Assembly: GCA_946885815.1 (NCBI GenBank)
Contig: CAMPHE010000101.1
Span: forward strand, 1-6,636
Origin: an uncultured Arenimonas sp.
GTDB taxonomy: Bacteria; Pseudomonadota; Gammaproteobacteria; Xanthomonadales; Xanthomonadaceae
DNA: 6,636 nt
Direction of reading: 5' to 3'
The notes below the pieces were generated by a model that worked only from the letters and a program-made list of their open reading frames with translations, was not told where the DNA came from and did no database searches. The position numbers were made by a program, and so were the translations under genes. This document shows positions 1 to 6,440 of the stretch, one piece after another (positions within the stretch are counted from its first letter, which is position 1; every line of letters starts with the position of its first letter).

Positions 1-42
1 ACCTCCGAGGCGGTCAAGAAAATCGAGGAGTGGCTGGCATGA
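1..42 (+). CDS. rplD: 50S ribosomal protein L4, C-terminal end (partial)
   Basis: The window opens inside a reading frame that gives [13 protein letters not shown] and ends at TGA 40-42. This is the typical end of L4, a protein of the early-assembling 50S core that lines the exit tunnel. The identification rests on position directly before rplW and on this short tail, so it depends mostly on conserved gene order. The stop overlaps the rplW start as ATGA (39-42), which suggests translational coupling. In E. coli L4 also represses its own S10 operon through the leader before rpsJ; that leader lies outside this window. Confidence 0.85.
   Translation, partial: TSEAVKKIEEWLA
25..30 (+). promoter_or_regulatory. 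Shine-Dalgarno site that fixes the rplW start
   Basis: GAGGAG lies within the end of rplD, 8 nt before the ATG at 39. A GTG at 30 is in frame with rplW and would add three residues, but it overlaps this site, so ATG 39 is the better start. Confidence 0.7.
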
Positions 43-332
43 GCAATATCCGACTTCTCAACGTGATCCGCGCGCCGCGCGTGTCTGAAAAGACCGCCCG
101 GCTGCAGGAGATCAACCAGTACGTGTTCGAAGTTGCGACCACCGCGACCAAGGCCGACGTCAAGTCCGCCGTCGAGTCGCTTTTCAACGTCACCGTCCTG
201 GCGGTCAACGTGTTGAACGTGAAGGGCAAGTCCAAGACCTTCCGTTTCCGCGAAGGCCGCCGCGTCGACTGGCGCAAAGCTTACGTTCGCCTGGCCGAAG
301 GCCAGACGATCGACGTGATGGCCAAGGCCTGA
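39..332 (+). CDS. rplW: 50S ribosomal protein L23
   Basis: From ATG 39 the product is 97 residues, against 100 in E. coli L23. L23 binds 23S rRNA domain III at the tunnel exit and is the docking site for trigger factor and SRP. The N-terminal stretch RAPRVSEK (residues 11-18) carries Glu17, which aligns with the E. coli Glu18 that contacts trigger factor. The C-terminal L23 signature is [11 protein letters not shown] (residues 73-83). The start overlaps the rplD stop (ATGA), and its ribosome site lies inside rplD. The gene is followed by rplB after 9 nt. Nothing in it is unusual for the family. Confidence 0.97.
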   Translation: MSNIRLLNVIRAPRVSEKTARLQEINQYVFEVATTATKADVKSAVESLFNVTVLAVNVLNVKGKSKTFRFREGRRVDWRKAYVRLAEGQTIDVMAKA

Positions 333-341
333 GGCTGACCC

Positions 342-1169
342 ATGGCACTGCAGACTTTCAAACCCACTTCCCCCGGGCGCCGCTCGATGGTGCGCGTTTC
401 CACGGCTGGCCTGCACAAGGGCGGCCCGCTGGATTCGCTGACCGAGAAGAAGCCGAAGACCGGTGGTCGCAACAACAATGGCCGGATCACCACCCGGCAC
501 ATCGGTGGCGGCCACAAGCAGGCTTACCGGATCATCGACTTCAAGCGCGACAAGGAAGGCATCGCCGCCCGCGTCGAGCGCATCGAGTACGACCCCAACC
601 GCACCGCGCACATCGCGCTGCTGTGCTACGCCGACGGCGAGCGCCGCTACATCATCGCGCCGAAGGGCCTGACCGCGGGTGACCAGGTCATCGCCGGCAA
701 GGACGCGCCGATCAAGACGGGCAACAGCCTGCCGCTGCGCAACATGCCGGTCGGCTCGACGGTGCACTGCGTCGAGATGAAGCCGGGCAAGGGCGCGCAG
801 CTGGCGCGCGCCGCCGGCGCCGGCGCGCAGCTGATCTCCCGCGACGGCGGCTACGCCACCCTGCGCCTGCGCTCCGGCGAGATGCGCAAGGTGCCGGCCG
901 ACTGCCGCGCGACGATCGGCGAGGTCGGCAACGTCGAGCACAACCTCGAGAAGCTGGGCAAGGCCGGTGCGAAGCGGTGGCGCGGCGTCAAGCCGACCGT
1001 CCGCGGCGCGGCCATGAACCCGGTCGACCATCCGCACGGCGGTGGCGAGGCGAAGGCCGGCCAGGGCAACCCGCATCCGGTGTCCCCGTGGGGCACGCCG
1101 GCGAAGGGTTACAAGACGCGCAACAACAAGCGCACCCAGAAGTTCATCGTGCGCGATCGCAGGGGTTAA
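342..1169 (+). CDS. rplB: 50S ribosomal protein L2
   Basis: The product has 275 residues, against 273 in E. coli. L2 is a primary 23S rRNA-binding protein needed for subunit association and peptidyl-transferase assembly. The N-terminal half is the OB-fold RNA-binding domain with [20 protein letters not shown] (residues 41-60). The C-terminal SH3-like domain carries [12 protein letters not shown] (residues 225-236), including His230, which corresponds to E. coli His229, the residue linked to peptidyl-transferase activity. After that motif the loop [12 protein letters not shown] is two residues longer than in E. coli (EGRNFGKHPV), a form I recall from xanthomonads. GAGG at 331-334, 7 nt before the ATG, is the likely ribosome site. 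rpsS follows after 6 nt. Confidence 0.98.
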   Translation: MALQTFKPTSPGRRSMVRVSTAGLHKGGPLDSLTEKKPKTGGRNNNGRITTRHIGGGHKQAYRIIDFKRDKEGIAARVERIEYDPNRTAHIALLCYADGERRYIIAPKGLTAGDQVIAGKDAPIKTGNSLPLRNMPVGSTVHCVEMKPGKGAQLARAAGAGAQLISRDGGYATLRLRSGEMRKVPADCRATIGEVGNVEHNLEKLGKAGAKRWRGVKPTVRGAAMNPVDHPHGGGEAKAGQGNPHPVSPWGTPAKGYKTRNNKRTQKFIVRDRRG

Positions 1170-1175
1170 TCGGCC

Positions 1176-1448
1176 ATGGCACGTTCTCTCAAGAAGGGTC
1201 CCTTCATCGACCACCACCTCGTCAAGAAGGTGGAGGCCGCGCAGGGCAGCAGCAAGAAGCCGATCAAGACCTGGTCGCGTCGTTCGATGGTCTCGCCGGA
1301 CATGGTCGGTCTCACGATCGCCATCCACAACGGCAAGGTGCACATCCCGGTTCTCGTCAACGAGAACATGGTCGGCCACAAGCTCGGCGAATTCGCCGTC
1401 ACCCGGACCTTCAAGGGTCACGGTGGCGACAAGAAGTCGGGCAAGTAA
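1176..1448 (+). CDS. rpsS: 30S ribosomal protein S19
   Basis: The 90-residue product (92 in E. coli) begins [12 protein letters not shown], the standard S19 opening. It has the conserved C-terminal block [13 protein letters not shown] (residues 61-73) followed by [11 protein letters not shown] (74-84). S19 sits in the head of the 30S subunit, pairs with S13 and contacts 16S rRNA and the 50S bridge region. The tail GDKKSGK is basic and probably flexible. The ribosome site AGGGG (1161-1165) lies inside the end of rplB, 10 nt before the ATG. The gene is ordinary for the cluster. Confidence 0.97.
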   Translation: MARSLKKGPFIDHHLVKKVEAAQGSSKKPIKTWSRRSMVSPDMVGLTIAIHNGKVHIPVLVNENMVGHKLGEFAVTRTFKGHGGDKKSGK

Positions 1449-1452
1449 GGAG
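1449..1452 (+). promoter_or_regulatory. Shine-Dalgarno site that decides the rplV start
   Basis: GGAG directly after the rpsS stop is 8 nt before the ATG at 1461 but only 2 nt before the in-frame ATG at 1455. A 2-nt spacing is too short for normal initiation, so ATG 1461 is preferred. Confidence 0.7.
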
Positions 1453-1460
1453 ACATGACG

Positions 1461-1796
1461 ATGGAAACCAGAGCCATTCTCCGCACCGCCCGCATCTCGC
1501 CGCAGAAGGCGCGCCTCGTCGCGGACCAGGTCCGCGGCATGCCGGCGTCGCGTGCGCACGAGCTGCTCAAGTTCTCGGACAAGAAGGCGGCCCACATGAT
1601 CGGCAAGGTCCTGTGGAGCGCCATCTCGAACGCCGAGAACAACCACGGCGCCGACATCGACGAGCTCAAGGTCTCGACCATCATGGTCGACGAGGGCCCC
1701 GTCCTGAAGCGTTTCATGGCCCGCGCCAAGGGCCGCGGCACCCGCATCCTCAAGCGCACGAGCCACATCACCGTGGTCGTGGGCCCGGGCAAGTAA
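1461..1796 (+). CDS. rplV: 50S ribosomal protein L22
   Basis: From ATG 1461 the product is 111 residues beginning METRAIL, close to the 110 residues and METIAK start of E. coli L22. ATG 1455 would add Met-Thr but sits too near the ribosome site. L22 contacts all 23S rRNA domains and sends a beta-hairpin into the exit tunnel. The hairpin is visible as [20 protein letters not shown] (residues 77-96). The LKR at 82-84 matches the E. coli MKR whose deletion gives erythromycin resistance, so no such deletion is present. The C-terminus [11 protein letters not shown] is typical. One small oddity is Trp52 in [13 protein letters not shown], where E. coli has Glu. rpsC follows after 16 nt. Confidence 0.96.
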   Translation: METRAILRTARISPQKARLVADQVRGMPASRAHELLKFSDKKAAHMIGKVLWSAISNAENNHGADIDELKVSTIMVDEGPVLKRFMARAKGRGTRILKRTSHITVVVGPGK

Positions 1797-1812
1797 GGCA
1801 GGGACGAAGACT

Positions 1813-2514
1813 ATGGGTCACAAAGTTCATCCGACCGGAATCCGCCTGGGCATCGCCAAGGACTGGAATTCGAAGTGGTTCGCCAACAAGCGCGACTACG
1901 CCCAGTACCTGACCTCCGACCTGAAGGTCCGGCAGATGCTGCGCAAGAAGCTCGCGCAGGCCGGCATCTCGAAGATCCTGATCGAGCGTCCGTCGAAGTC
2001 CGCCCGCGTCACGATCCACTCCGCCCGCCCGGGCGTCGTGATCGGCAAGCGCGGCGAGGACATCGAGAAGCTGCGCAAGGAAGTGTCCGACATCATGGGC
2101 GTCCCGGCGCACATCAACGTCGCCGAGGTCCGCAAGCCGGAACTCGACGCGCAGCTGGTGGCCGAGTCGATCGCGCAGCAGCTCGAGCGCCGCATCATGT
2201 TCCGCCGCGCGATGAAGCGCGCCGTCGGCAACTCGATGCGCCTGGGCGCGCTGGGCATCAAGGTCAACGTCGCCGGCCGCCTGAACGGCGCCGAGATCGC
2301 GCGTTCGGAGTGGTACCGCGAAGGTCGCGTGCCGCTGCACACGCTGCGTGCCGACATCGATTACGGGTTCGCCGAAGCGTCGACCACCTACGGGATCATC
2401 GGCGTCAAGGTGTGGGTCTACAAGGGCGAAGTGTTCGACTTCAGCCAGGTCGGCCAGGAGAAGCAGGAAGAGCGCTCCGAGCGCCCGTCCCGCCCGGCGA
2501 AGGAAGCGAGGTAA
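1813..2514 (+). CDS. rpsC: 30S ribosomal protein S3
   Basis: The product has 233 residues, the same as E. coli S3, and starts [15 protein letters not shown]3 lies at the mRNA entry tunnel of the 30S head. A type-2 KH domain spans roughly residues 39-107, with the loop GKRG at 78-81. The C-terminal S3 domain contains RRAMK (131-135), whose basic residues correspond to those tied to mRNA unwinding in E. coli, and [15 protein letters not shown] (171-185). Residue 147 is Leu where E. coli has Lys. After about residue 212 the tail is rich in Glu, Arg and Pro and is probably disordered; tails vary between lineages. AGGGA at 1800-1804 is the likely ribosome site, 8 nt upstream. Confidence 0.98.
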   Translation: MGHKVHPTGIRLGIAKDWNSKWFANKRDYAQYLTSDLKVRQMLRKKLAQAGISKILIERPSKSARVTIHSARPGVVIGKRGEDIEKLRKEVSDIMGVPAHINVAEVRKPELDAQLVAESIAQQLERRIMFRRAMKRAVGNSMRLGALGIKVNVAGRLNGAEIARSEWYREGRVPLHTLRADIDYGFAEASTTYGIIGVKVWVYKGEVFDFSQVGQEKQEERSERPSRPAKEAR

Positions 2515-2520
2515 ACCGCC

Positions 2521-2934
2521 ATGCTGCAACCCAAGCGAACCAAGTACCGCAAGGTATTCAAGAGCCGCAACGACGGCCTGAGCTGGAACGGCGCCGCCGT
2601 CAGCTTCGGCGAGTTCGGCCTCAAGGCCACGTCGCACGGCCAGCTGACCGCGCGCCAGATCGAGGCGGCCCGCCGTTCGATCAGCCGCTACGTCAAGCGC
2701 GGCGGCAAGATGTGGATCCGCGTGTTCCCGGACAAGCCGATCACCAAGAAGCCGATCGAAGTGCGAATGGGCGCCGGCAAGGGCAACGTCGAGTACTGGG
2801 TGGCGCAGATCGCCCCCGGCCGCGTGATCTACGAGATCGAGGGCGTCGACGAGGCGACCGCGCGCGAGGCGTTCCGCCTGGCCGCCGCCAAGCTCTCGGT
2901 CACCACCACTTTCGTGACCCGGACGGTGCGCTGA
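2521..2934 (+). CDS. rplP: 50S ribosomal protein L16
   Basis: The 137-residue product (136 in E. coli) starts [11 protein letters not shown] and carries the L16 blocks [10 protein letters not shown] (residues 42-51), [14 protein letters not shown] (65-78) and [13 protein letters not shown] (83-95). L16 organises the tRNA-binding region of the 50S subunit next to the A site. Arg82, just before MGAGKG, aligns with E. coli Arg81, which the oxygenase YcfD/RoxA hydroxylates; whether it is modified here cannot be seen. The ribosome site GAGG (2508-2511) overlaps the end of rpsC, 9 nt before the start. Only one base separates its stop from the rpmC start. Confidence 0.98.
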   Translation: MLQPKRTKYRKVFKSRNDGLSWNGAAVSFGEFGLKATSHGQLTARQIEAARRSISRYVKRGGKMWIRVFPDKPITKKPIEVRMGAGKGNVEYWVAQIAPGRVIYEIEGVDEATAREAFRLAAAKLSVTTTFVTRTVR

Positions 2935-2935
2935 C

Positions 2936-3121
2936 ATGGAACTCAAGGAACTGCGTAACAAGTCGGCCGCCGAGCTCGAGGCCCACCTGCTCGACCTGCA
3001 CCGGGAGAAGTTCTCCCTGCGCATGCAGAAGGCGACGGGCCAGCTGGGCCAGCCCCACAACATCAAGCGGGTCCGGCGCGAGATCGCGCAGACGATGACC
3101 CTGCTGTCCGCGAAGAAGTAA
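2936..3121 (+). CDS. rpmC: 50S ribosomal protein L29
   Basis: The 61-residue product (63 in E. coli) begins MELKELRNKSAAEL and has the L29 core LHREKFSLRMQKATGQL (residues 21-37), followed by the second helix with IKRVRREIAQTMT. These form the two-helix hairpin that sits beside L23 at the tunnel exit. The junction with rplP is TGAcATG, and no strong ribosome site lies at normal spacing (only GGACGG further upstream), so initiation probably depends on ribosomes finishing rplP. The gene ends in AKK-TAA, and AGGG directly after serves rpsQ. Confidence 0.96.
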   Translation: MELKELRNKSAAELEAHLLDLHREKFSLRMQKATGQLGQPHNIKRVRREIAQTMTLLSAKK

Positions 3122-3130
3122 GGGCGAGCC

Positions 3131-3394
3131 ATGAGCGATAACAACGAACAGCTGCGCACGGTCGAAGGCCGCGTCGTCAGCAACAAGATGGACAAGACGG
3201 TCACCATCCTCGTCGAGCGCCAGGTCAAGCACGCGCTGTACGGCAAGTACATCCGCCGCTCGACCAAGCTGCACGCCCACGACGCCGACAACGCCTGCAA
3301 CGAAGGCGACGTCGTGCGCGTGGCCGAGTGCCGCCCGCTGTCCAAGACCAAGAACTGGCGCGTCGTCGAAGTCGTGACGCGCGCGGCGAAGTAA
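3131..3394 (+). CDS. rpsQ: 30S ribosomal protein S17
   Basis: The 87-residue product (84 in E. coli) has the S17 OB-fold: [20 protein letters not shown] (residues 10-29), [13 protein letters not shown] (39-51) and the signature [16 protein letters not shown] (59-74). S17 is a primary 16S rRNA-binding protein in the lower body of the 30S subunit. The N-terminal MSDNNEQ is a few residues longer than in E. coli. AGGG at 3121-3124 is the likely ribosome site, 6 nt before the ATG. In E. coli this is the last gene of the S10 operon, but here only 11 nt follow before rplN. Confidence 0.97.
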   Translation: MSDNNEQLRTVEGRVVSNKMDKTVTILVERQVKHALYGKYIRRSTKLHAHDADNACNEGDVVRVAECRPLSKTKNWRVVEVVTRAAK

Positions 3395-3398
3395 GGAG
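3395..3398 (+). promoter_or_regulatory. Shine-Dalgarno site that decides the rplN start
   Basis: GGAG directly after the rpsQ stop lies 7 nt before the ATG at 3406. It supports this start over the longer in-frame opening from a GTG at 3328 inside rpsQ. Confidence 0.75.
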
Positions 3399-3405
3399 CC
3401 ACGAC

Positions 3406-3774
3406 ATGATCCAGGTCCAGAGCTACCTCGACGCCGCCGACAACTCCGGCGCCAAGGAAATGATGTGCATCAAGGTGCTCGGCGGCTCCAAGCGCCGGTA
3501 CGCGCACATCGGCGACATCATCAAGGTGACCGTCAAGGACGCGATCCCGCGCGGCAAGGTCAAGAAGGGCGAGGTCTACGACGCCGTCGTGGTCCGCACC
3601 CGTTCGGGCGTGCGCCGCGCCGACGGCTCGCTGATCCGCTTCGACGGCAACGCCGCCGTGCTGCTGAACAACAAGCAGGAGCCGATCGGCACCCGCATCT
3701 TCGGGCCCGTGACCCGTGAACTTCGCTCCGAGAAGTTCATGAAGATCGTCTCGCTCGCTCCCGAAGTGATCTGA
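3406..3774 (+). CDS. rplN: 50S ribosomal protein L14
   Basis: From ATG 3406 the product is 122 residues (123 in E. coli) and starts [21 protein letters not shown], the standard L14 N-terminus. Upstream in-frame codons overlap rpsQ and show no L14 similarity. L14 forms part of the 30S-50S interface with L19 and is the binding surface for the silencing factor RsfS. Typical blocks are [20 protein letters not shown] (residues 46-65), [12 protein letters not shown] and the end [13 protein letters not shown]...[11 protein letters not shown]. It is the first gene of the spc set, but it has no separate promoter space in front of it. Confidence 0.97.
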   Translation: MIQVQSYLDAADNSGAKEMMCIKVLGGSKRRYAHIGDIIKVTVKDAIPRGKVKKGEVYDAVVVRTRSGVRRADGSLIRFDGNAAVLLNNKQEPIGTRIFGPVTRELRSEKFMKIVSLAPEVI

Positions 3775-3788
3775 GGGAAGGAACAGAC

Positions 3789-4103
3789 ATGAACCGCATC
3801 CGCAAGGGCGACCAGGTGATCGTTATCGCCGGCGCCGACAAGGGCAAGAAGGGCGAGGTCGTCCGCGTCGCCGGCGACAAGGTCGTCGTGCAGAACATCA
3901 ACATCATCAAGCGCCACACCAAGCCGAATCCGCAGGCGAACGTCGCCGGCGGCATCGTCGAGAAAGAGGCGCCGTTCCACATTTCCAACGTGATGCTGCT
4001 CAACCCCGCCACCGGCAAGGGCGAGCGCATTGGTTTCAAGGTGCTCGAGAATGGACACAAAGTGCGTGTGTTCCGCTCGAGCGGTGAGGCGATCGACGCC
4101 TGA
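3789..4103 (+). CDS. rplX: 50S ribosomal protein L24
   Basis: The 104-residue product equals E. coli L24 in length. The N-terminal KOW motif is clear: [21 protein letters not shown] (residues 4-24). It is followed by [13 protein letters not shown], then [17 protein letters not shown] and [13 protein letters not shown]24 is an assembly-initiator protein that binds the 5' end of 23S rRNA near the tunnel exit. AAGGA at 3778-3782 is the ribosome site, 6 nt before the ATG. The last codons can form a short hairpin just before the rplE ribosome site (described separately). Confidence 0.97.
   Translation: MNRIRKGDQVIVIAGADKGKKGEVVRVAGDKVVVQNINIIKRHTKPNPQANVAGGIVEKEAPFHISNVMLLNPATGKGERIGFKVLENGHKVRVFRSSGEAIDA
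4087..4101 (+). other. Small stem-loop at the rplX-rplE junction
   Basis: AGGCG (4087-4091) and CGCCT (4097-4101) pair around the loop ATCGA, directly before the GAGGA ribosome site (4102-4106) of rplE. In E. coli the S8 repressor site of the spc operon lies at this same junction. The S8 core motif known from 16S helix 21 is not evident here, so a regulatory role is only a possibility. Confidence 0.35.
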
Positions 4104-4114
4104 GGAATGATGCA

Positions 4115-4657
4115 ATGAGCACCCGTCTCGAGAAGTTCTACAAGGAAAGCGTCGTCCCGAAGCTCGTCGAGCGTTTCGGCTACGAGAACGTCATGCAGGT
4201 TCCGCGCATCACCAAGATCACGCTCAACATGGGCGTGGGCGAGGCGGTGGGCAACAAGAAGATCCTGGAGAACGCCGTCGCCGACATGACGAAGATCGCC
4301 GGCCAGAAGCCGATCGTCACGAACGCGCGCGTCTCCGTCGCGAGCTTCAAGATCCGCGACGGCTGGCCGATCGGCTGCAAGGTCACCCTGCGCCGGGCGA
4401 AGATGTACGAGTTCCTCGACCGCCTGATCAACGTCTCGCTGCCCCGCGTCCGCGACTTCCGCGGCGTGTCGGCGCGCTCGTTCGACGGCCGCGGCAACTA
4501 CAACATGGGCGTCAAGGAACAGATCATCTTCCCCGAGATCGATTTCGACGCCGTCGACGCCATGCGCGGCATGGACATCGCCATCACCACGACGGCGAAG
4601 ACGAACGACGAAGCCAAGGCGCTGCTCGAAGCCTTCAGCTTCCCGTTCCGCAACTGA
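4115..4657 (+). CDS. rplE: 50S ribosomal protein L5
   Basis: The 180-residue product (179 in E. coli) has the L5 signature [13 protein letters not shown] (residues 32-44), [16 protein letters not shown] (79-94), [20 protein letters not shown] (111-130) and [15 protein letters not shown] (131-145). L5 binds 5S rRNA with L18 in the central protuberance and contacts the P-site tRNA. GAGGA (4102-4106) is the ribosome site, 8 nt before the start. A three-codon out-of-frame reading (ATG ATG CAA TGA, 4107-4118) ends by overlapping this ATG; it is probably incidental. In E. coli, translation of rplE is the step that S8 represses. Confidence 0.98.
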   Translation: MSTRLEKFYKESVVPKLVERFGYENVMQVPRITKITLNMGVGEAVGNKKILENAVADMTKIAGQKPIVTNARVSVASFKIRDGWPIGCKVTLRRAKMYEFLDRLINVSLPRVRDFRGVSARSFDGRGNYNMGVKEQIIFPEIDFDAVDAMRGMDIAITTTAKTNDEAKALLEAFSFPFRN

Positions 4658-4674
4658 TTCCGGAGACCGACGAA

Positions 4675-4980
4675 ATGGCCAAGACCTCGATGGTGAACCG
4701 CGACGTCAAGCGCAAGAAGCTTGTCGCGAAGTACGCCGCCAAGCGTGCCGAACTGAAGAAGATCATCGTCAGCCCCACCGCCTCCTACGAGGAGAAGATG
4801 GACGCGGCGACGAAGCTGCAGAAGCTGCCGCGCGACTCGAGCCCGAGCCGCGTGCGCAACCGCTGCGAAATGACCGGTCGCTCGCGCGGCGTGTACAGCA
4901 AGTTCGGCCTCGGCCGCAACAAGCTGCGCGAAGCCACGATGCGCGGCGACGTGCCGGGCCTGCGCAAGGCCAGCTGGTAA
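4675..4980 (+). CDS. rpsN: 30S ribosomal protein S14, zinc-free type
   Basis: The 101-residue product has the length of E. coli S14 and the family blocks [14 protein letters not shown] (residues 51-64), [16 protein letters not shown] and the end PGLRKASW. Only one cysteine (Cys64) is present, so the four-cysteine zinc ribbon of the short C+ S14 form is absent; this is the long C- form usual in gammaproteobacteria. S14 is a late-assembling protein of the 30S head beside S3 and S10. CGGAG (4661-4665) lies 9 nt before the ATG. An unusually long gap with a strong hairpin follows the stop. Confidence 0.98.
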   Translation: MAKTSMVNRDVKRKKLVAKYAAKRAELKKIIVSPTASYEEKMDAATKLQKLPRDSSPSRVRNRCEMTGRSRGVYSKFGLGRNKLREATMRGDVPGLRKASW

Positions 4981-4981
4981 T

Positions 4982-5011
4982 CGCCCGCCTCCCGTTCGCG
5001 GGGGGCGCGCG
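4982..5011 (+). other. Strong GC-rich stem-loop between rpsN and rpsH
   Basis: Within the 69-nt gap, CGCCTCCCG (4986-4994) pairs with CGGGGGGCG (4999-5007) around a TTCG loop. That gives nine continuous pairs including one G-U. Past a C/C mismatch, three further pairs (4982-4984 with 5009-5011) extend the stem. No T-run follows (next is ATATCGG), so it is not a standard intrinsic terminator, and rpsH must be expressed through it. It could slow polymerase, act as a processing or stability element, or be a dispersed palindromic repeat. Confidence 0.65.
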
Positions 5012-5049
5012 GATATCGGTGCTCCGAAACCCAACAAGGTAATCGAACA

Positions 5050-5445
5050 ATGAGCATGACTGATCCCATCGCCGACATGCTGGTGCGCATCAAGAACGCA
5101 CTCGCCGTCGGCAAGCCGCAGGTCTCCATGCCTGCCTCGAAGATGAAGTCGGCGATCGCCGGCGTGCTGAAGTCCGAAGGCTACATCGGCGACTTCCGCG
5201 TCACGGGCGAGGCCGCCTCGGCGCGCCTCGAGATCTCGCTGAAGTACTACGAAGGCAAGCCGGTGATCGAGCGCATCGAGCGCGTCTCCCGGTCGGGCCT
5301 GCGCCAGTACAAGGGCAAGGACGATCTGCCGAAGATCCTGGCCGGCCTCGGCATCGCCATCATCTCCACCTCGCAGGGTCTGATGACCGATCGCCAGGCC
5401 CGCGCCGCGGGCGTGGGCGGCGAAGTCATCTGCCTCGTGGCCTAA
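5050..5445 (+). CDS. rpsH: 30S ribosomal protein S8
   Basis: The 131-residue product (130 in E. coli) starts [17 protein letters not shown] and ends with the S8 RNA-binding region: STSQG (residues 106-110), MTDRQAR and GGEVICLVA (123-131). S8 binds 16S helix 21 and is central to assembly of the 30S platform; in E. coli it also represses the spc operon at the rplE start. AAGGT (5036-5040) is 9 nt before ATG 5050, which favours this start over the in-frame ATG at 5056. The gene is preceded by a 69-nt gap holding a strong hairpin and followed by rplF after 11 nt. Confidence 0.97.
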   Translation: MSMTDPIADMLVRIKNALAVGKPQVSMPASKMKSAIAGVLKSEGYIGDFRVTGEAASARLEISLKYYEGKPVIERIERVSRSGLRQYKGKDDLPKILAGLGIAIISTSQGLMTDRQARAAGVGGEVICLVA

Positions 5446-5456
5446 GGAGCACGCAC

Positions 5457-5984
5457 ATGTCCCGCGTTGCCAAGAAGCCGATCTCGCTGCCCAAGGGCGT
5501 CGAGTTCAAGACCACCGACGACCAGGTCACCGTCAAGGGCCCGAAGGGCACCCTGAGCCTGGCGAAGCCGAACGGCGTCCAGTTCGTCGTCGAGGACGGC
5601 GTGCTGCAGCTTTCCGCCGCCGACGCCGCCGACCTGCCGATGGCCGGCACCGCCCGCGCGATCCTGGCCAACATGGTCACGGGCGTGTCCGAGGGGTTCA
5701 CCCGCAAGCTCGAGCTCGTCGGCGTCGGTTACCGCGCCGCGATGCAGGGCAAGGACCTGAACCTCAACCTCGGTTTTTCGCACCCGACGGTGTACATCGC
5801 GCCCGAGGGCATCACGCTGTCCACGCCGACGCAGACCGAGATCCTGGTCAGCGGCGCCGACAAGCAGCTGGTGGGCGAAGTCGCCGCCAAGATCCGCGCG
5901 TACCGCAAGCCGGAGCCGTACAAGGGCAAGGGCATCCGCTACGCCGGCGAGAAGATCATCATGAAGGAAGCCAAGAAGGCCTGA
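5457..5984 (+). CDS. rplF: 50S ribosomal protein L6
   Basis: The 175-residue product (177 in E. coli) starts [12 protein letters not shown] and shows the two repeated L6 domains. The first is about residues 1-80. The second begins at [11 protein letters not shown] (84-94) and ends with the RNA-binding signature [17 protein letters not shown] (149-165). L6 lies near the sarcin-ricin loop and the factor-binding site. AAGGAG (5444-5449) precedes the ATG by 7 nt and overlaps the rpsH stop. The gene ends in tandem in-frame stops, TGA-TAA (5982-5987), and its last codons take part in a stem-loop that runs up to the rplR ribosome site. Confidence 0.98.
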   Translation: MSRVAKKPISLPKGVEFKTTDDQVTVKGPKGTLSLAKPNGVQFVVEDGVLQLSAADAADLPMAGTARAILANMVTGVSEGFTRKLELVGVGYRAAMQGKDLNLNLGFSHPTVYIAPEGITLSTPTQTEILVSGADKQLVGEVAAKIRAYRKPEPYKGKGIRYAGEKIIMKEAKKA

Positions 5985-6003
5985 TAAGGCACTTCAGCTT
6001 CCT
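5965..6003 (+). other. Imperfect stem-loop across the rplF stop, before rplR
   Basis: Three helices stack: AGGAAGC (5965-5971) with GCTTCCT (5997-6003), GAAG (5975-5978) with CTTC (5992-5995), and GCCT (5979-5982) with AGGC (5987-5990). They are separated by a CAA/A internal loop and a single bulged A, and the apex is GATA. That makes 15 pairs in total. The rplF stop TGA sits at the apex, and the rplR ribosome site GAGG (6005-6008) begins one base after the stem. A ribosome ending rplF would melt the stem, so a role in coupling rplF to rplR translation is plausible but inferred. Confidence 0.5.
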
Positions 6004-6016
6004 CGAGGCCAATACC

Positions 6017-6370
6017 ATGGACAAGAACATCGCCCGCCTGCGCCGCGCCAAGACCACGCGTTCGCACATCCGCAACCTCGGTGTCGCCCGCCTGTCGGTG
6101 CTGCGCTCGGGCCAGCACATCTACGCCCAGCTGTTCACCGCCGACGGCTCGAAGGTGCTGGCTTCGGCCTCCACCGTGCAGGCCGACGTCAAGGACGGCC
6201 TGAAGGGCAGCAAGAACATCGAAGCCGCCGCCAAGGTCGGCCGCACCATCGCCGCCAAGGCGCTGGCCGCGGGCATCGACAAGGTCGCGTTCGACCGTTC
6301 CGGCTACCGCTACCACGGTCGCATCAAGGCGCTCGCCGACGCCGCCCGCGAGGGTGGCCTGCAGTTCTGA
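6017..6370 (+). CDS. rplR: 50S ribosomal protein L18
   Basis: The product has 117 residues, identical in length to E. coli L18, starting [19 protein letters not shown]. The basic N-terminal arm and HIYAQLF (residues 34-40) precede the C-terminal signature [11 protein letters not shown] (92-102) and [14 protein letters not shown]18 carries 5S rRNA into the 50S central protuberance together with L5, encoded three genes upstream of rplF. GAGG (6005-6008) is 8 nt before the ATG. The 32-nt gap from rplF contains the 3' half of a stem-loop, and a 70-nt gap follows before rpsE. Confidence 0.98.
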   Translation: MDKNIARLRRAKTTRSHIRNLGVARLSVLRSGQHIYAQLFTADGSKVLASASTVQADVKDGLKGSKNIEAAAKVGRTIAAKALAAGIDKVAFDRSGYRYHGRIKALADAAREGGLQF

Positions 6371-6440
6371 TTACACGAAACACCCACAACTATAAGCGGC
6401 CAAGCCGCAAGCAGACCCCTTCAATCAGGAATCGAACCAG
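6371..6440 (+). other. rplR-rpsE gap, GC-poor, with a small hairpin
   Basis: This 70-nt spacer has 36 G or C bases (about half), clearly less than the surrounding genes. GCGGC (6396-6400) and GCCGC (6404-6408) can form a 5-bp hairpin with a CAA loop. TATAAG at 6391-6396 resembles a -10 element, but the best -35 candidate (CTGATT at 6367, 18-nt spacer) is poor. AGGA (6427-6430), 10 nt before ATG 6441, is the likely rpsE ribosome site. No run of T follows the hairpin, so a terminator is unlikely. Confidence 0.45.

Noticed and set aside
30..38. GTG start for rplW adding Met-Ala-Gly
   Set aside because: The GTG overlaps the GAGGAG ribosome site; ATG 39 has 8-nt spacing and gives the usual L23 N-terminus.
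1455..1460. ATG 1455 as the rplV start
   Set aside because: It lies only 2 nt after GGAG, too close for normal initiation; ATG 1461 has 8-nt spacing and matches the family start MET-.
977..1912. 311-codon + strand frame across rplB to rpsC
   Set aside because: It is out of frame with four certain ribosomal genes. The product is rich in Arg, Gly, Pro, Gln and His with no domain, a typical shifted-frame artefact of GC-rich codons.
1875..3098. 407-codon + strand frame across rpsC, rplP and rpmC
   Set aside because: The same kind of shifted-frame artefact: Arg/Gly/Pro-rich, no motif, and no ribosome site supporting its start.
3328..3405. Upstream GTG start extending rplN into rpsQ
   Set aside because: The added residues are a shifted reading of rpsQ with no L14 similarity; ATG 3406 has a good ribosome site and the standard MIQ start.
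1768..3507. 579-codon open frame on the reverse strand
   Set aside because: It lies antisense to rpsC, rplP, rpmC and rpsQ, all clear genes. Its product is low in complexity and rich in Leu, Ala, Arg, Asp and Val, as expected for an antisense frame in high-GC DNA. No recognisable domain is seen.
3576..4115. 179-codon reverse-strand frame over rplN and rplX
   Set aside because: Antisense to two certain genes, with no recognisable domain or independent signal.
4982..5011. Intrinsic terminator after rpsN
   Set aside because: The stem is strong but no T-run follows, and rpsH with the rest of the spc genes continues in the same direction.
6001..6008. CCTCGAGG palindrome before rplR as an operator
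   Set aside because: A single 8-nt palindrome containing the ribosome site, with no flanking symmetry or second copy; most likely chance.
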